DNA from: Arthonia radiata
Taxonomy: Eukaryota; Ascomycota; Arthoniomycetes; Arthoniales; Arthoniaceae
Length of the DNA stretch: 64,000 nucleotides
Direction: 5' to 3'
Assembly: GCA_002989075.1 (NCBI GenBank)
Contig: PSQN01000012.1
Span: 1,686,480 to 1,750,479, forward strand
This document shows, in pieces, positions 29,797-43,068 of this stretch (the first letter of the stretch is position 1; each line of letters opens with the position of its first letter). The translations under genes were made by a program, and so were the position numbers. The notes under the pieces were generated by a model that saw only the letters and a list, made by a program, of their open reading frames with translations, searched no databases and had not been told where the DNA came from.

Positions 29797-31666
29797 TAGC
29801 TTTTAAATATAGTAAAAAGTTAATTTAAGCTAATTTTATAATACTATTTCTCTTTCTATTTAGCGAGTTATTCTTAACTAATAAGATAATAGAGGGTTTC
29901 AACTATATTAGTTAGAGTTAATATAAATAGTATTTATAGAAACTTTCTAGTAAGTCTTAAGTATATTTAAAGTCTTTAATTAAATATTATTAGTAGTCTT
30001 TATTATATCTATACTATTTTATTTAAGCTTAAATTTACTCTTAATATTTTTATACGTTAATAATATTTTAAATATTTATTTATTATTATTATTTATTATA
30101 ATTAGCTCTAGTTTTAGGTATTTTTAGTCTTTTAGAGATTAATTAGAGTTCTTTAATAGTATTAATAAGTTAAAGATTCTATAAATCTTTATAGATATTA
30201 GTAAGTTAAGAGTATAGATATTCTTTTATTAATATATAATTATATATAGTTTAATATACTTATAATTAAGCTTCTTTAATAGTTAATTAGTCTTTATATT
30301 CTTAGTTAATAACTAAACTTTATTACTAATTTTAAATATAATATTAAACTATTATTTATTAGCTTACTTTATTATTTTTAGTTATATCTCTTCTATACTT
30401 ACTTTATTTTAAGTTTAAAGTTCTTTAAACTTACTTACTATTAAGTTTATTTTATCTTTTTATACTTTATTATATACTAATTAGTCTTAATTAATAGTCG
30501 TAATAATAGATTTAAAACTTATTTTAAGTTTATATCTATATATTATCTTATATAGTAATATCTTAGTTATTTTAAAGACTATAGTATTAGCTACTAGTTT
30601 TACTATTAGAAGTATATTATACTAGTTATCTTAAAATTAATTAATAAATATTTAAAGGTATATTTCTATACTTTAGTACGAAACTTTAAATTATCTATTA
30701 ATTTAAAAGTAATATACTATTAACAGCTTAGTATTCACTTTTAGCTACTTTATTAAGTATTTTTAAACTATACTTATAAAATAGAGATTCTAGTTTAATA
30801 TTAATAATCTTAAAAGCTCTTACTTATACTATATATTTTAGTATATTAAATTTACTATTAACTCTATATTTATATTACTTAAACTGAACTTATAGAAAAA
30901 AAGATTTTTAGCTTAATAAGTTTATTAATTAAAACTAAACTAGTATTATCTTTATTTGGTTTTAACTTTAAAAGGTTAGTAATAAAGTGTATAGTATAGT
31001 TAAGATTAGACCTCTTTAAAGCTAGTAATAGTTAGAGTAGTTTAGTAGGTTTCATATTTTAAAGCTTTATTTTATAATAAATATAATAATTATTAATAAA
31101 CTACTTAATCTTTCAAAATAGTTATAAAAACTAGTAATATTAAACTAGCTATTAAATTATATTATTAGTTTTTAAATATTTTATCTCTATAGAAAAGTAT
31201 ATTTTATTAATTTTTTTAGTAATATAAGAGCTAGAGACTATTAAATACTTCTATACTAGTAATAAACTATTTAAATTAAAGTAAAGAGAAAGATAATTTT
31301 CTTTTATATTCTTTTTAATTAAATTATACTTTTAGTAGTTTATTAAAGTATAATAAATTTAATTAAAAGACTTATTTCTTAGATTTATATTCTTAATTAA
31401 TTCTTTAAAAAGTTAAAGTAGCTTTATTTTATACTTTATCTTAATTAAATAAACTTAATAGTCCTATTAAACTTTAAAAGAGAGTTTATTAGTTAATAAT
31501 AACGTTTAAAATATATTAAAGTCTGTTTTTACTTTTAGATTTAAAGCTTTTTATATTAAAGTATCTATTTTTTTATTTATAGCTTTTTATTAGTATATAA
31601 TCTTAAAATTAAAATTAATAGAAATTTTATTTACTAAACTTACTATTAAATTAGTTACTTTATAGA
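29797..31666 (-). pseudogene. Minus-strand gypsy integrase relic, heavily degraded
   Basis: On the minus strand around 30,870-31,060 the translation MKPTKLLQPL, followed by HFITNL and SLVLINKLIK, matches the conserved stretch linking the integrase zinc-binding and catalytic regions of gypsy elements (the Pro-rich LLQPLP step, then DFI-x-LP and VDRL-x-K). The remaining sequence on both sides is AT-rich and not confidently readable. No LTRs were found. The family is different from, or much older than, Gypsy-1. Confidence 0.45.
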
Positions 31667-32172
31667 TATTTAAAGGTGCAGGGAAGAAGAAGAATACTAC
31701 TATAAAGAGTAGAAAGACGAGACTAGCTTAAGACTAGTACAATACTTAGACTTAGTATAGATACAATACTTAGTAATAAGAAAAAGCTATTATTATATTA
31801 TCTGTCTTATTAGCTAAAATTCTCTAAAGAGATTTTAGCTTATATATCTAAGTTTAGCGGTCTATATAAGATTTACTAAATATCTATTTTTTTAATAAAG
31901 ACTAGATAACCTATAACTTACTGTATAAGATAGTAATCCTGTCTATTTAAAACTATTAGTCTTTAAGTTTATTTTATATTGTCTTAAACTATAGACTAGC
32001 TGTCTAAAATAGGTTATATAATGCTTCTTTTTATTCTAAACTTGGGCTACTAAACCCGATTCTTTAGATAAAAGGCTTGTTCTATTTTAGACCGAGACAG
32101 CCGGTAGAACCTATTCGATACTCCAGGCCCCTAGGGGTTCCGACTAACCAGCTAGTTGGTTAATTTCTAACA
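31667..32172 (-). mobile_element. Solo copia LTR
   Basis: 506 bp in reverse orientation, closely related to the four LTRs of the two copia elements to the right. It is flanked on both sides by ATAGA (31,662-31,666 and 32,173-32,177), so it is a genuine insertion whose interior was lost by LTR-LTR recombination. Confidence 0.85.
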
Positions 32173-32238
32173 ATAGATATAAAGTACTTTAATACTTAAT
32201 AGTCTATAAGAATCTATATTAACTTGTTAGTTAGTACT

Positions 32239-32746
32239 TATTTAAAAGGTACAGGGAAGAAGAAGAATACTACTATAAAGAGTAGAAAGACGAGACTAGC
32301 TTAGGACTAGTACAATACTTAGGCTTAGTATAGGTACAATAATTAGTAATAAGAAGAAGCTATTATTACATTATTTGTCTTATTAGCTAAAATTCTTTAA
32401 AGAGATTTTAGCTTATATATTTAAGTTTAGCGCTCTATATAGAACTTACTAAATATCTATTCTTTTTAATAAAGGCTAGATAACCTATAACTTACTATAT
32501 AAGATAGTAATTCTATTTATTTAAAACTGTTAGTCTTTAAGTCTATTCTATATTATCTTAGACTATAAGTTAGCTGTCTAAAATAGATCGTATAATACTT
32601 CTTTTTGTTCTAAGCTTAGGTTACTAGACCCAACTCTTTAAATAAAAGGCTTATTCTATTTTAAATTAAGATAGCTGGTAGAACTTATCCGATACTTTAA
32701 GCTTTTATAGGTACTAACTAACTAGCTAGTTAGTTAATTTTTAATA
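32239..32746 (-). repeat. Copia-2 3' LTR (reverse orientation)
   Basis: 508 bp, reverse complement of the Copia-1 LTR pattern, only 66 bp after the solo LTR. Confidence 0.8.
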
Positions 32747-35700
32747 TACTCTCTTAATCGACTAGTTGTTTTAGCCAAATTATAAGCTAATTTAAGTTTT
32801 AAACGTTAGTATTTTAGCTAAGTCGATCGGTTTTATTAAACTGTCTGCTAATTATTCCTTTATAGAAACGTATTTAAGCTCTATTTAGCTTATCTAAACG
32901 TTTTTTCTAATATAGTAATACTGTATATTAATATAGTTAAATTTAGCTTAGAAGGTAGAGTTTTTTATAAGTTCTTTTGTTAAATTGCTGTCGGTAAGTA
33001 ATAGTTTTATTAGCAAAACTGGGGTCTTCGGTCTAATTTAACCGGCTTGCTCGGATAAATTTATACTTATTTAGTACGTTAGAGCCCGTCGAGTCTTTTT
33101 ATTCGCAGACTTTTTAAAAGTACCCGCTGAAATGGTAGTAATCAAATTTTCTTTAAAAATTCTAGATAGGTTGGTAGCAATTAATCAGATAAATAACTAT
33201 TTCTTTATAGCTTCTTTAAGAGCTATATATTTAGTCTTATAAGAGCTTAAAGCGACTATTTTTTATAGCTTTAAATTTTAGCTAAGGGCTCTGTTTCTAA
33301 GTAAAAAGATATAGCCGGTAGTCGATCTCCTAGTACTAAGGTTCCCTCTCCAATTTGCGTTACAATAGCTAGTTATACCGTCTATTAAGGGAAATTTATA
33401 GTAAAGGCTAAAGTTAGAAGTTTTATTTAAGTAAGCCTAAAGGCTACTTAAAACTCTCTAGTGCTTCTTACTAAAATTTAATATGTACTAGGCTAGTAGG
33501 CTAGTTATAAAGATAATATTGGATCTTATCTTTATTGTTAGGTATAAAATTAACCTAATTTATTGCTAATAATTAGAAATATTGGTACTACTAGCTTAGT
33601 TAAAATTTAATATTAATTTTAAGTTAACGGATTGCGGTATTTTTTCGGGCATTCGGCCATTTTTCTTTAAATATTTAGTTAAGATTTTAGCTAAATAAGT
33701 CGACTAGTCTAGACAAATTATTTTTGCCGGACGATCTTAAATAATTTTAATTTCTAGAAACTTACTAACGTCTCTTAAGTTCTTAATTGTAAGAGTTATA
33801 TTTAGTTTTTAGTAAATTTTAAAGATTATTTTAGTAAAATCGAATACAGCTAATATATTGTCTATATAAGCGATTAAGATTACCTACTTTCTAGTTCTTT
33901 AAATATAAACCGACAAATAGAAACTAGAGGTTTAAAACCTATTTTCCTTAGTAATTCTTGAAAATAGGCTTTCTACTGTTGACCGTCCTATTTTAGACCG
34001 TAAAGAGCCTTCTTTATTTAATAAACTTTATTAGTTCCGTTAAATAGGCTAGTTAGTTACTTAATATAGACAATCTTATTTAACTTTACGTTAGAACAAG
34101 CTAATTTTATGTCCTATTACTTTATTTCTTAGTCATTTTCTGCTGCTAAGGCTAATATAAGCCGGAAAATAATTAAATTTACTATATTTATAAAGGTCTC
34201 TATAAAATTAAAGCTAAGTCTTTACTAATAGCTCTTAGCTATCTAGCGGGCTTTAAAAATTAACTTACCTTTTAGAAGATACTTAATCTTTAGTATCTAG
34301 CGCCCTTTTAGCGCTTTTCTACTCGGCAGCAGCTTAGTTAATATTTAAGTAAAATCTTAGTTAACTAGCTCTTTAAGCTCTAACTATATTGCGTTTAGCT
34401 AAGAAGGCTAATTCTTAGATATCCTTATTTTTTTTAAATTGGTAAACTCTTTAGTAACTGCGACTAAGGCCTGTTCGACGTATTATTCTAGATTATTATA
34501 AAACTCGTTAAACTAATTTTTATCGACGTTTTTATATATAAAATCTATTTTCTGGGCGTAATCGATATCTATCCGGCCGAAGTATTTAATACTTTTATAA
34601 TCTAAGTCGGTAAAAAGGTTAGACTCGTTTAGAGCTCTAGTTTAGTATAGTTCTTATTTATATTTATCTGTTAGTTATTAAGATATAGAGGAGGTATACT
34701 ATTTTTTATATAAAAGACTTTCTTCTTTATTAGAAGGTACCTTCCTATTATTTTAAAATTTAGCGGTCGAATTTAGGTCGTTTTTGAACTTAACTTTTAG
34801 TTATTTTAAAAGCTCTTTAGAAATACTTTTAGTTAATTGATTAAATATAGATCTCTATAGGTTCTAAATAAATTTTTCTTTTTAGACGTAAATATCTCTT
34901 CTTTAGTAAACTTTTTAGTTATTAGAGTCTAAAAGCTTATATTAATTTAAATTACAGCCTATTAGAATATAAATAGTTGCTCTAGCGTTTAGTTTCTTTA
35001 GTTTAGATTCTTTAAGGTAAGTAGTTAAGCTCTAAATTTTAATAGTACTAATATTCAGTTTTTTGCCGTATATCACTTTATATAGAGTAATTTACTAGTA
35101 ATTTAGTATAGAGAATTCTATTATAAATATAGATAGCTGCTTTTAATACTTTATCTTAATATATCTAAGGTAGTTTAGCGGTATAAAGTATTGCTTAAAC
35201 TTTACTAACAATTGTTTAGTTGAAGCGTTCGGCTCGTTTATTTTATTAAGAGGTATATAGTACGAATATTATTAAAATAGCTTCTTTTTGTTTTAAAAGC
35301 TGTTTTATTTAATCTTTTTAGTATTCTTTTACGTTATTTAAGTATAATCTTTTAAAAGAATACTTAAATTACGTTTCTTTTTAAGTAATATAAGTAGATA
35401 GTATATTAAAAACCTAATTTTTAGACTATAGTATCTTAGTAGTTATATACTAAGTTTTATTATTTATAAAGCTAGTAAATAATCGATCTTTAAAAGGAGT
35501 TTGCGATATAATTAGCCTATAAATATTTAAGTAAACTTTTTTTAAATAATTAGCTAATTTATTTAAAGTTTTTTAGCTAACTTTAACTATTATCTTTGCT
35601 TTAAAGTAAATTTAGTAATTATCTTCTAATTTATTCGAATAATTTATTTTTAGAGCAATCTTTTTAAGCTGTTTTAAGGTATTTTTATCTATATATTTTA

Positions 35701-35855
35701 TCTATTGATACTAAAGGTTAGTTTTTAAAAAAATAGTGTAGAGAGATTAAACTGTGTTAATAGTCTAAAATTTTATTACTATTAAACTATTAATATACTA
35801 CCTCTTAGTAGTTAGTTATTTAGCTTAATTAACTTTTAGCTTATTTTAGCTAAAA
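32747..35855 (-). pseudogene. Copia-2 pol relic
   Basis: The reverse complement of this stretch parallels Copia-1 from the end of pol back to its pre-integrase region. The RNase H/terminal segment near 32,760-32,880 and the integrase segment near 35,200-35,300 are recognisable by alignment to Copia-1. Stops are numerous. Confidence 0.7.
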
Positions 35856-35860
35856 GTTAC

Positions 35861-36368
35861 TGTTGGAAATTAACCAACTAGCTGGTTAGCCGGAACTCTT
35901 AGGGGCCTAGAGTATCGGATAGGTCCTACTAGCTGTCTTGGTCTAAAATAGAACAAGCCTTTTACCTAAAGGGTTGGGCCTAGTAGCCCAGATCTAGAAC
36001 AAAAAGAAGCATTGTACGACCCGTTCTAGACAGCTGACCTATAGTCTAAGACAATATAAAATAGACTTAGAGACTAATAGTTTTAGATAGACAGAATTAC
36101 TATCTTATATAGTAAGTTACAGGTTATCTAGCTTCTATTAAAAGAATAGATATCTAGTAAGTTCTATATAGGCCGCTAAACTTAGATATATAAGCTAGAA
36201 TCTCTCTAGAGAATTTTAGCTAATAAGACAGATAATATAATAATAGCTTCTCCTTGCTACTAAGTATTGTACCTATACTAAGTCTAAGTATTATACTAGT
36301 CTTAAGCTGGTCTTGTCTTTCTAATCTTTATAGCAGTATTCTTCTTCTTCTCTGTACCCTTTTTAACA
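35861..36368 (+). repeat. Copia-1 5' LTR
   Basis: 508 bp beginning TGTTGGAAATTAACC and ending TTTAACA. The interior begins GGTTATAAGCCCG, the probable primer-binding region; I could not name the tRNA. Confidence 0.85.
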
Positions 36369-36552
36369 GGTTATAAGCCCGAATTAGCACCAATTCCTTT
36401 TAAATCTCCTTTTTAGAAAATATTTCCTCTACGACATTTATTGGTACCTCCGAACGATCCTATTACCAATCGACTCTAAATTTTTAGTCTAATTTAACTA
36501 TTAGAACAGAATTTCCTTTTTTTTTTGGAAATCTCCGACTATATATTCGGCT

Positions 36553-39500
36553 ATGAACTCCTCCTATAAGATTCCTAAACTCAAGGGCTCAACTAATTGA
36601 AACATTTAGTTGATTCGAATAGAGGCCCTTTTAACTAAAAAGGACTACAGTAATATTATAATCCCCTTTTCTGGCTATTTAGCTAGAGATATTACTGAAG
36701 CTAGCCGCTAAGAATAGTCGATAAGGGTAGCAGCCCTTATTCGACTAACTCTAGAGAACGGTCTCCTTATTTAAATAAAGAGGATTTATAACTCTCTAGA
36801 GCTTTAAGATAGCTTAAAAAGGTTATATAAATCGAAAGGTTTTAGTTTCGAGTTTCTAATTTGCAAGGAGCTCTTTAGCACTATACTTAATAAGGTAAAA
36901 AACCTTAAGCTTTATCTTACTAAAATTAGGTAATTAACGGACGATTTGGTAACCCGAGGACTAGTATTATCCAACAAGGTAGTAGCTATCTACGTCCTCT
37001 ACAATTTAACCCCCAAATACGAGCACATAGTAGCTATTATTAGTTAAAGCTACCGGCAAACAACTAGCGATATAAGTCTATAGGACTTATTTAGTTAACT
37101 TATAAACGAGTCTCGCTAAATCCGCAGTAGTACCCTAGTAGAAAAGGTTTTTACTGCAATAGACAATAAATCGACGTAAAGGACCGAAGAAAAATTAAAA
37201 CCTCTAAGTAAAAACCAAGAAAAATGCCTCTTTTGTAACAAAAAGGGGCATAAACCGGCAACTTATTGGAAAAAATACCCAAATCTCCGGCTAAATTCTA
37301 ACAAAAGCTCTAAAAACACCGATTTTTTAATATTTTCTGTATATAGTTTTAACCTACAAGAACAACAATGCTTTACAGTATTACTAGATAGAGTTAATTA
37401 CTCTACTAATTCTTAGATCCTCGATATAGGCTTAATAAGCTATATTTGCTCGAATATTAACCTTCTAACAGATATTTGGCCAACTAACTAGATTATTCGT
37501 TAAAGAGGAGGAAAGTTAATCTAAGCCTTTTAGACAGATAAAGTAAAACTGTTCTTTAAGAACAAAATAATTGTTCTAGACGAAGTTTTATTTGTTAAGG
37601 AATTTAGAATTAACCTTCTAAGCTTCGATAAGCTTAGAAAGAGAGGAGGTAAGGTAACTCTTAGCTAAAACAAGTTAAAAGTTAATTGAGCCGGACAACT
37701 AACTACCGAGAGGCGGTATATTAACAGTCTAATAGTAATAGAAGCTTAGACTATTAATACAGTTCAATCTCTCTATACTATTTCTTTAAAAACTGACCTT
37801 TAGCACCAATGAATAGGATATATAGGCGAAAACGCCTTAAAACAGCTTAAAAAGGTTGCTCTAGAAATAGATTATTCGAACAAATTAGGAGATAATTACT
37901 AAATTTACTTCGAAGTAAAGGCAACGGCTAAAGTTAGCTAAGAAACTCTAGACAAATTGGTTAATTATTTAGAAAAAGTCTACTTAAATATTTGTAGGCT
38001 AATTATACCGTAAACCCCTTTTAAAGATCGATTATTTACTAGCTTTATAGATAATAAAACCCGGTATACAACTACCGAGGTACTATAGTCTAAAGATTAG
38101 GTTTTCGACGCACTATCTATCTATATTACTTAGAAAGAAACGTAGTCTAAGCATTCTTTTAAAAGACTATACTTAAACAATACAAAAGAATACCGGAAAG
38201 GTCGAATAAAACAGCTTCTAAAACAAAAAGAAGCTATTTTAACGACATCCGTACTATATATCCCCCAGCAAAACGAACGAGCCGAACGCTTTAACCGAAC
38301 AATTGTTAGTAAAGTTCGAGCAATACTTTATACCGTCGGACTACTCTAAATATATTGGGGTAAAGCGCTAAAAGCAGCTACCTATATTTATAATAGAACC
38401 TCTTATACCGGATTACCGGGGTTTATTACCCCGTACAAAGTAAAATACGATAAAAAACCGAATATTAGTATTATTAAAATCTGAGGCTTAGTTACTTATT
38501 TTAAAGAACCTAAACTAAAAAAACTAGACGCTAGAGCAACTATCTATATCTTAATAGACTACAGATCGAATTAATATAAGCTCTTAGACTCTAATAGCCG
38601 GAAGATTTACTAAAGAAGAGACGTCTATATTCAGAAAGAAAAATTTGTTTGAGACCTACAGAGATCTACGGTTAATCGATTAACTAAGAGTATTTCTAAA
38701 GAGCTCAAAAAATAACTAAAAGTTAAGTTTAAAAACGAGCTAAATTCGACCGCTAAATCTTAAGATAATAGGAAGGTACCTCTTAATGAAGAAGAAAGTT
38801 CTCTATATAAGAAATAGTATACTTCCTCTATATCTTAATAACTAGCGAACGAATCTAGATAAGAACTATACTAAACTAGAGCTCTAGACAAGTCTAACCT
38901 TCCTATTAAGTTAGATTATAGAAGTACCGAAGACCTTAGTCGGGTAGACATCGATTGCGCCCAAGAAATAGATTTTATATACAAAAACGCCGACAAAAAT
39001 TAGTTTAACGAGTTCTACAATAACCTAGAACAATACGCCAAACAGGCCTTAGTTGCAGTTACTAAAGAGCCTAATAACTTAAAAGAAATATAGATATCTA
39101 AGAATTAGCCTTCTTAGCTAGACGCAATGCAGTCGAAGCTTAAAGAGCTAGCTAACTAAGAAACCTAGATATTAACCGAGCTGCTGCCGGGTAAAAAGGC
39201 GCTAAAAGGACGCTAAGTACTAAAGATTAAGTATTCTTTAGAGAGCGAGCTAATTTTTAAAGCCCGCTAGGTAGCTAAGGGCTGCTAGTAAAGACCCGGC
39301 CTCAATTTTATAGAGACCTTTATAAATATAGTAAATCTAATTATCTACCGGCTTATACTAGCCTTAGTAGCAGAGAAAGACTAGAAAATAAAGCAATAGG
39401 ACGTAAAATTAGCTTATTCTAACGCAAAGTTAGATAAGATTGTCTATATCGAGCAACTAACTGGCCTATCTAACGGAACTAATAAAGTTTGTCGAATAAA

Positions 39501-40722
39501 GAAGGCTCTTTACGGTCTAAAACAGGCCGGCCGATAGTAGAAAGTCTATCTTCAAGAATTACTAAGGGGCATAGGTTTTAAACTTCTAGTATCCAATTAG
39601 TCGGTTTAGATTTAAAGAACCGGAAAGCAGGCAATTTTAATCGTCTATATAGACAATATATTAGCTGTATCCGATTCTACCGAAACTATCTTTGAAATCT
39701 ACCAGAAACTAAACAAGACTCTTACAGTTAAGAGCTTAGGAGACGTTAGTAAGTTTCTAGGAATTAAAATTACTCGAGATTGCTCGGCAAAAACAACTCG
39801 CCTAGACTAGTCGACTTATTTAGCTAAAATTTTAACTAAATACTCGAAGAAAAACGGCCGAATGCCCGAGAAAATACTGCAACCCGTCGGCTTAAAATTA
39901 GCATCAAATTCTAACTAAGCTAGTAGTACCAATATTTCTAATTATTAGCAACAAATTGGGTCAATTTTGTATCTAACAACAAAGACAAGACCCGATATTA
40001 CCTTTATAACTAGCCTACTAGCCTAATATATGTTAAATTCTAGCGAGAAGCACTAAAGAGTTTTAAGTAGCCTTTAGGCTTACTTAAATAAAACTTCTAA
40101 CCTTAGTCTTTACTATAAATCTCCCTTAATAGACGGTATAACCGGCTATTGTAATGCAGATTGGGGGGGGAACCTCGGTACTAGGAGATTGACTACCGGC
40201 TATATCTTTCTACTCAGAAACAGAGCCCTTAGCTAGAATTCGAAGCTACAAAAAATGGTCGCCTTAAGCTCTTATAAAGCCGAATATATAGTCCTTAAAG
40301 AAGCTATAAAGAAACAGTTATTTATCCGATTAATTGCTACCGAACTGTCCGGAATTTTCGAAGAAAATTTGATTACTACCGTTTTAGCGGGTACTTTTAA
40401 AAAGTCTACGGATAAAAAGACTTGGCGGGCTCTAACGCACCAAACAAGTATATATTTGCCCGAATAAGCTAATTAAATTAGACCGGAGACCCCGGTTTTA
40501 CTGGTAAAACTGTTACTTACCGACAGCAATTTAGCAAAAGAACTTATGAAAAACCCTATCTTCTAAGCTAAATCTAAGTATATTGATATATAGTATCACT
40601 ATATTAGAAAAAACGTTCAGGCAGGCTAAATAGAGCTTAAATACGTTTTTACAAAGAAACAATTAGCAGACGGTTTAATAAAACCGATCGACTTAGCTAA
40701 AATACTAACGTTTAGAACTTAA
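36553..40722 (+). pseudogene. Copia-1 gag-pol relic, one frame with nonsense codons only
   Basis: From ATG 36,553 to TAA 40,722 the sequence stays in one frame of 1,390 codons, with no indel needed. The gag part contains YKIPKLKGSTN near the start and a zinc knuckle CLFCNKKGH with its last Cys lost (about 37,230). Next come the pre-integrase block (LLSFDKLRKRGG near 37,620), the integrase (RAERFNRTIVSK near 38,280), the copia reverse transcriptase (about 39,120-39,900, with KKALYGLKQAGR and the loop YIDNILAVS, second Asp now Asn), and RNase H (NADWGGNLGTRRLTTGYIF near 40,150, then VALSSYKAEY near 40,260). Stops are mostly TAG/TAA at Gln/Trp positions, with several TGA at Trp positions. Copia elements encode one polyprotein, as here. 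Confidence 0.85.
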
Positions 40723-40767
40723 ATTAGCTTATAATTCGGCTAAAACAACTAGTCGATTAAGAAGATA

Positions 40768-41276
40768 TATTAGAAATTAATTAACTAGCTGGTTAGCCGG
40801 AACTCTTAGGGGCCTAGAGTATCGGACAGGTCCTACTAGCTGTCTCGGTCTAAAATAGAACAAGCCTTTTACCTAAAGGGTTGGGCCTAGTAGCCTAGAT
40901 CTAGAACAAAAAGAAGCATTGTACGACCCGTTCTAGACAGCTGACCTATAGTCTAAGACAATATAAAATAGACTTAGAGACTAATAGTTTTAGATAAACA
41001 GAATTACTGTCTTATATAGTAAGTTACGGGTTATCTAGCCCCTATTAAAAGAACAGATATTTAATAAGTCCTATATAGGCCGCTAAACTTAGATATATAA
41101 GCTAGAATTTCTCTAGAGAATTTTAGCTAATAAGACAGACAATATAACAATAGCTTCTTCTTGCTACTAAGTATTGTACCTGTACTAAGCTTAAGTATTA
41201 TACCGGTCTTAAGCTAGTCTCGTCTTTCTACTCTTTGTAGTAGTATTCTTCTTCTTCTCTGTACTCTTTTATAACA
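40768..41276 (+). repeat. Copia-1 3' LTR
   Basis: 509 bp. It starts TATTAGAAATTAATT where the 5' LTR has TGTTGGAAATTAACC; the differences are transitions. Confidence 0.85.
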
Positions 41277-41281
41277 GTTAC

Positions 41282-42562
41282 CTTATCTCTCCTCTTTCTA
41301 AGCTTATTAAAGCTTAGAAGATTAATTTTAAATTTTTTAATTAATAAATCTTTGTTTAAGACAATTATTTTATTATTAAAGAACAGTTTTACTTTATCTA
41401 TTTATAAGGCTCGAATTAACTTTCTCCCTCTTTAATAAATAATTCGATTAGTTAGCTAAGTATCTGTTAAAAGATTAATATTCGAGTAAATATAGCTTAT
41501 TAAGCTTATATCGAGAATTTAAAAATTAGTACAGTAATTAACTCTATTTATTAATGCTATAAAGTATTATTTTTCTTATAGGTTAGAATTATATACAGAA
41601 AATATTAAAAAATCGGTATTTTTAAAGCTTTTATTAACATTTAGCTAGAGATTTAGGTATTTTTTCTAATAAGTTACTAATTTATACCCCTTTTTATTAT
41701 AAAAGAGGCATTTTTCTTAGTTTTTACTTAGAGATTTTAATTTTTTTCTGATTCTTTACGTTAATTTATTGTCTATTGTAGTAAAAACCTTTTTTACTAG
41801 AGTACTACCGTAAATTTAGTAAAACTTATTTATAAGTTAACTAAATAAGTTCTGTAAACTTATATTACTAGTCGTTTGTCGATAGCTTTAACTAACAATA
41901 GCTACCGTATACTTATATTTAGAGGTTAAATTGTAAAAGACGTAAGTAGCTATTACCTTGTTAGATAGTATTAGTCCTTAAGTTACTAAATTGTTTGTTA
42001 ATTATCTAATTTTAGTAAGATAAAGCTTAAGATTTTTTACTTTACTAAGTATAGTACTAAAGAGCTCCTTATAAATTAAAAACTTGGAACTAAAATCTTT
42101 TAATTCGTATAACCTTTTTAAGCTATTTTAAAGCTCTAAAGAGTTATAAATCTCCTTTATTTAAATAAGAGAATCGTCTTTTAGAGTTAGTTAAATAAGG
42201 GCTGCTACCCTTATTAACCGTTTTTAGCGGCTAGCTTTAATATTATCTCTAGCTAAATAGCCAAAAAAGAGGATTATAACATTATTATAGCCCTTTTTAG
42301 TTAAAAGGGCCTTTATTTAAATCGACTAAATATTTTAATTAGTTGAGCCCTTAAGTTTAGGAATCTTATAAGAGAAGTCTATAGTTAAATATATAGTTAA
42401 AGATTTCTAAAAAAGGAAATTCTATTTAAATAGTTAAATTAAGCTTAAAATTTAGAATCGATTGATAATAAGATCGTCTAAAGGTGCTAATAGGAGCTGT
42501 AGTAGAAATATTTCTTAAAAAGAAAATTTAAAAGAAATTAGTACCGATTTAAGCTTATAACC
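41282..42562 (-). pseudogene. Copia-2 gag relic
   Basis: The reverse complement aligns with the Copia-1 leader and gag (36,369 to about 37,650), ending exactly at the Copia-1 insertion site. It is more AT-rich than the Copia-1 copy. Confidence 0.75.
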
Positions 42563-43068
42563 TATTTAAAAGGTACAGAAAAGAAGAATAATACTACTAT
42601 AAAGAGTAAAAAGACGAGACTAGTTTAAAAATAATATAATACTTAGGCTTAATATAGATACAATACTTAGTAATAAGAAGGAGCTATTATTATATTATCT
42701 GTTTTATTAGCAAAAATTCTCTAAAGAGATCTTAGCTTATATATTTAAGTCTAACGGCTTATATAAGACTTATTAAATATCTATTTTTTTAATAGAAGCT
42801 AGATAACCTATAATTTACTATATAAGATAGTAATTCTATCTATCTAAAACTATTAGTTTTTAAGTTTATTCTATATTGTCTTAAACTACGGGCCAGCTAT
42901 CTAAGATAAGTCGTATAATGCTTCTTTTTGTTCTAAACTTAGATTACTAGGCCCAACTCTTTAGATAAAAGGCTTGTTCTATTTTAGATTAAGACAGACA
43001 ATAGGACCTATCCAATACTCTAGGCCTCTAGAGTTTCGGCTAACCAGCTAGTTGGTTAATTTCCAACA
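42563..43068 (-). repeat. Copia-2 5' LTR (reverse orientation)
   Basis: 506 bp, ending ATTTCCAACA (the complement of the LTR start TGTTGGAAAT). Confidence 0.8.

Larger units (their letters stand above)
35861..41276 (+). mobile_element. Copia-1: full-length Ty1/copia element nested in Copia-2
   Basis: 5,416 bp with LTRs of 508 and 509 bp and an exact 5 bp duplication GTTAC on both sides (35,856-35,860 and 41,277-41,281). It lies inside a reverse-oriented member of the same family, and the target site corresponds to the element's own sequence near 37,650. It keeps more GC and fewer changes than its host element, so it inserted later. Confidence 0.88.
32239..43068 (-). mobile_element. Copia-2: minus-strand Ty1/copia element split by Copia-1
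   Basis: Reverse-oriented LTRs lie at 32,239-32,746 and 42,563-43,068. The interior is in two pieces, 32,747-35,860 (antisense RNase H, reverse transcriptase, integrase) and 41,282-42,562 (antisense gag), with Copia-1 between. Removing Copia-1 and one copy of its target duplication leaves about 5,409 bp, matching the 5,416 bp of Copia-1. More substitutions than in Copia-1 suggest it is older. The flanks (GTACT left, ATTAC right) do not form a duplication. Confidence 0.8.
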
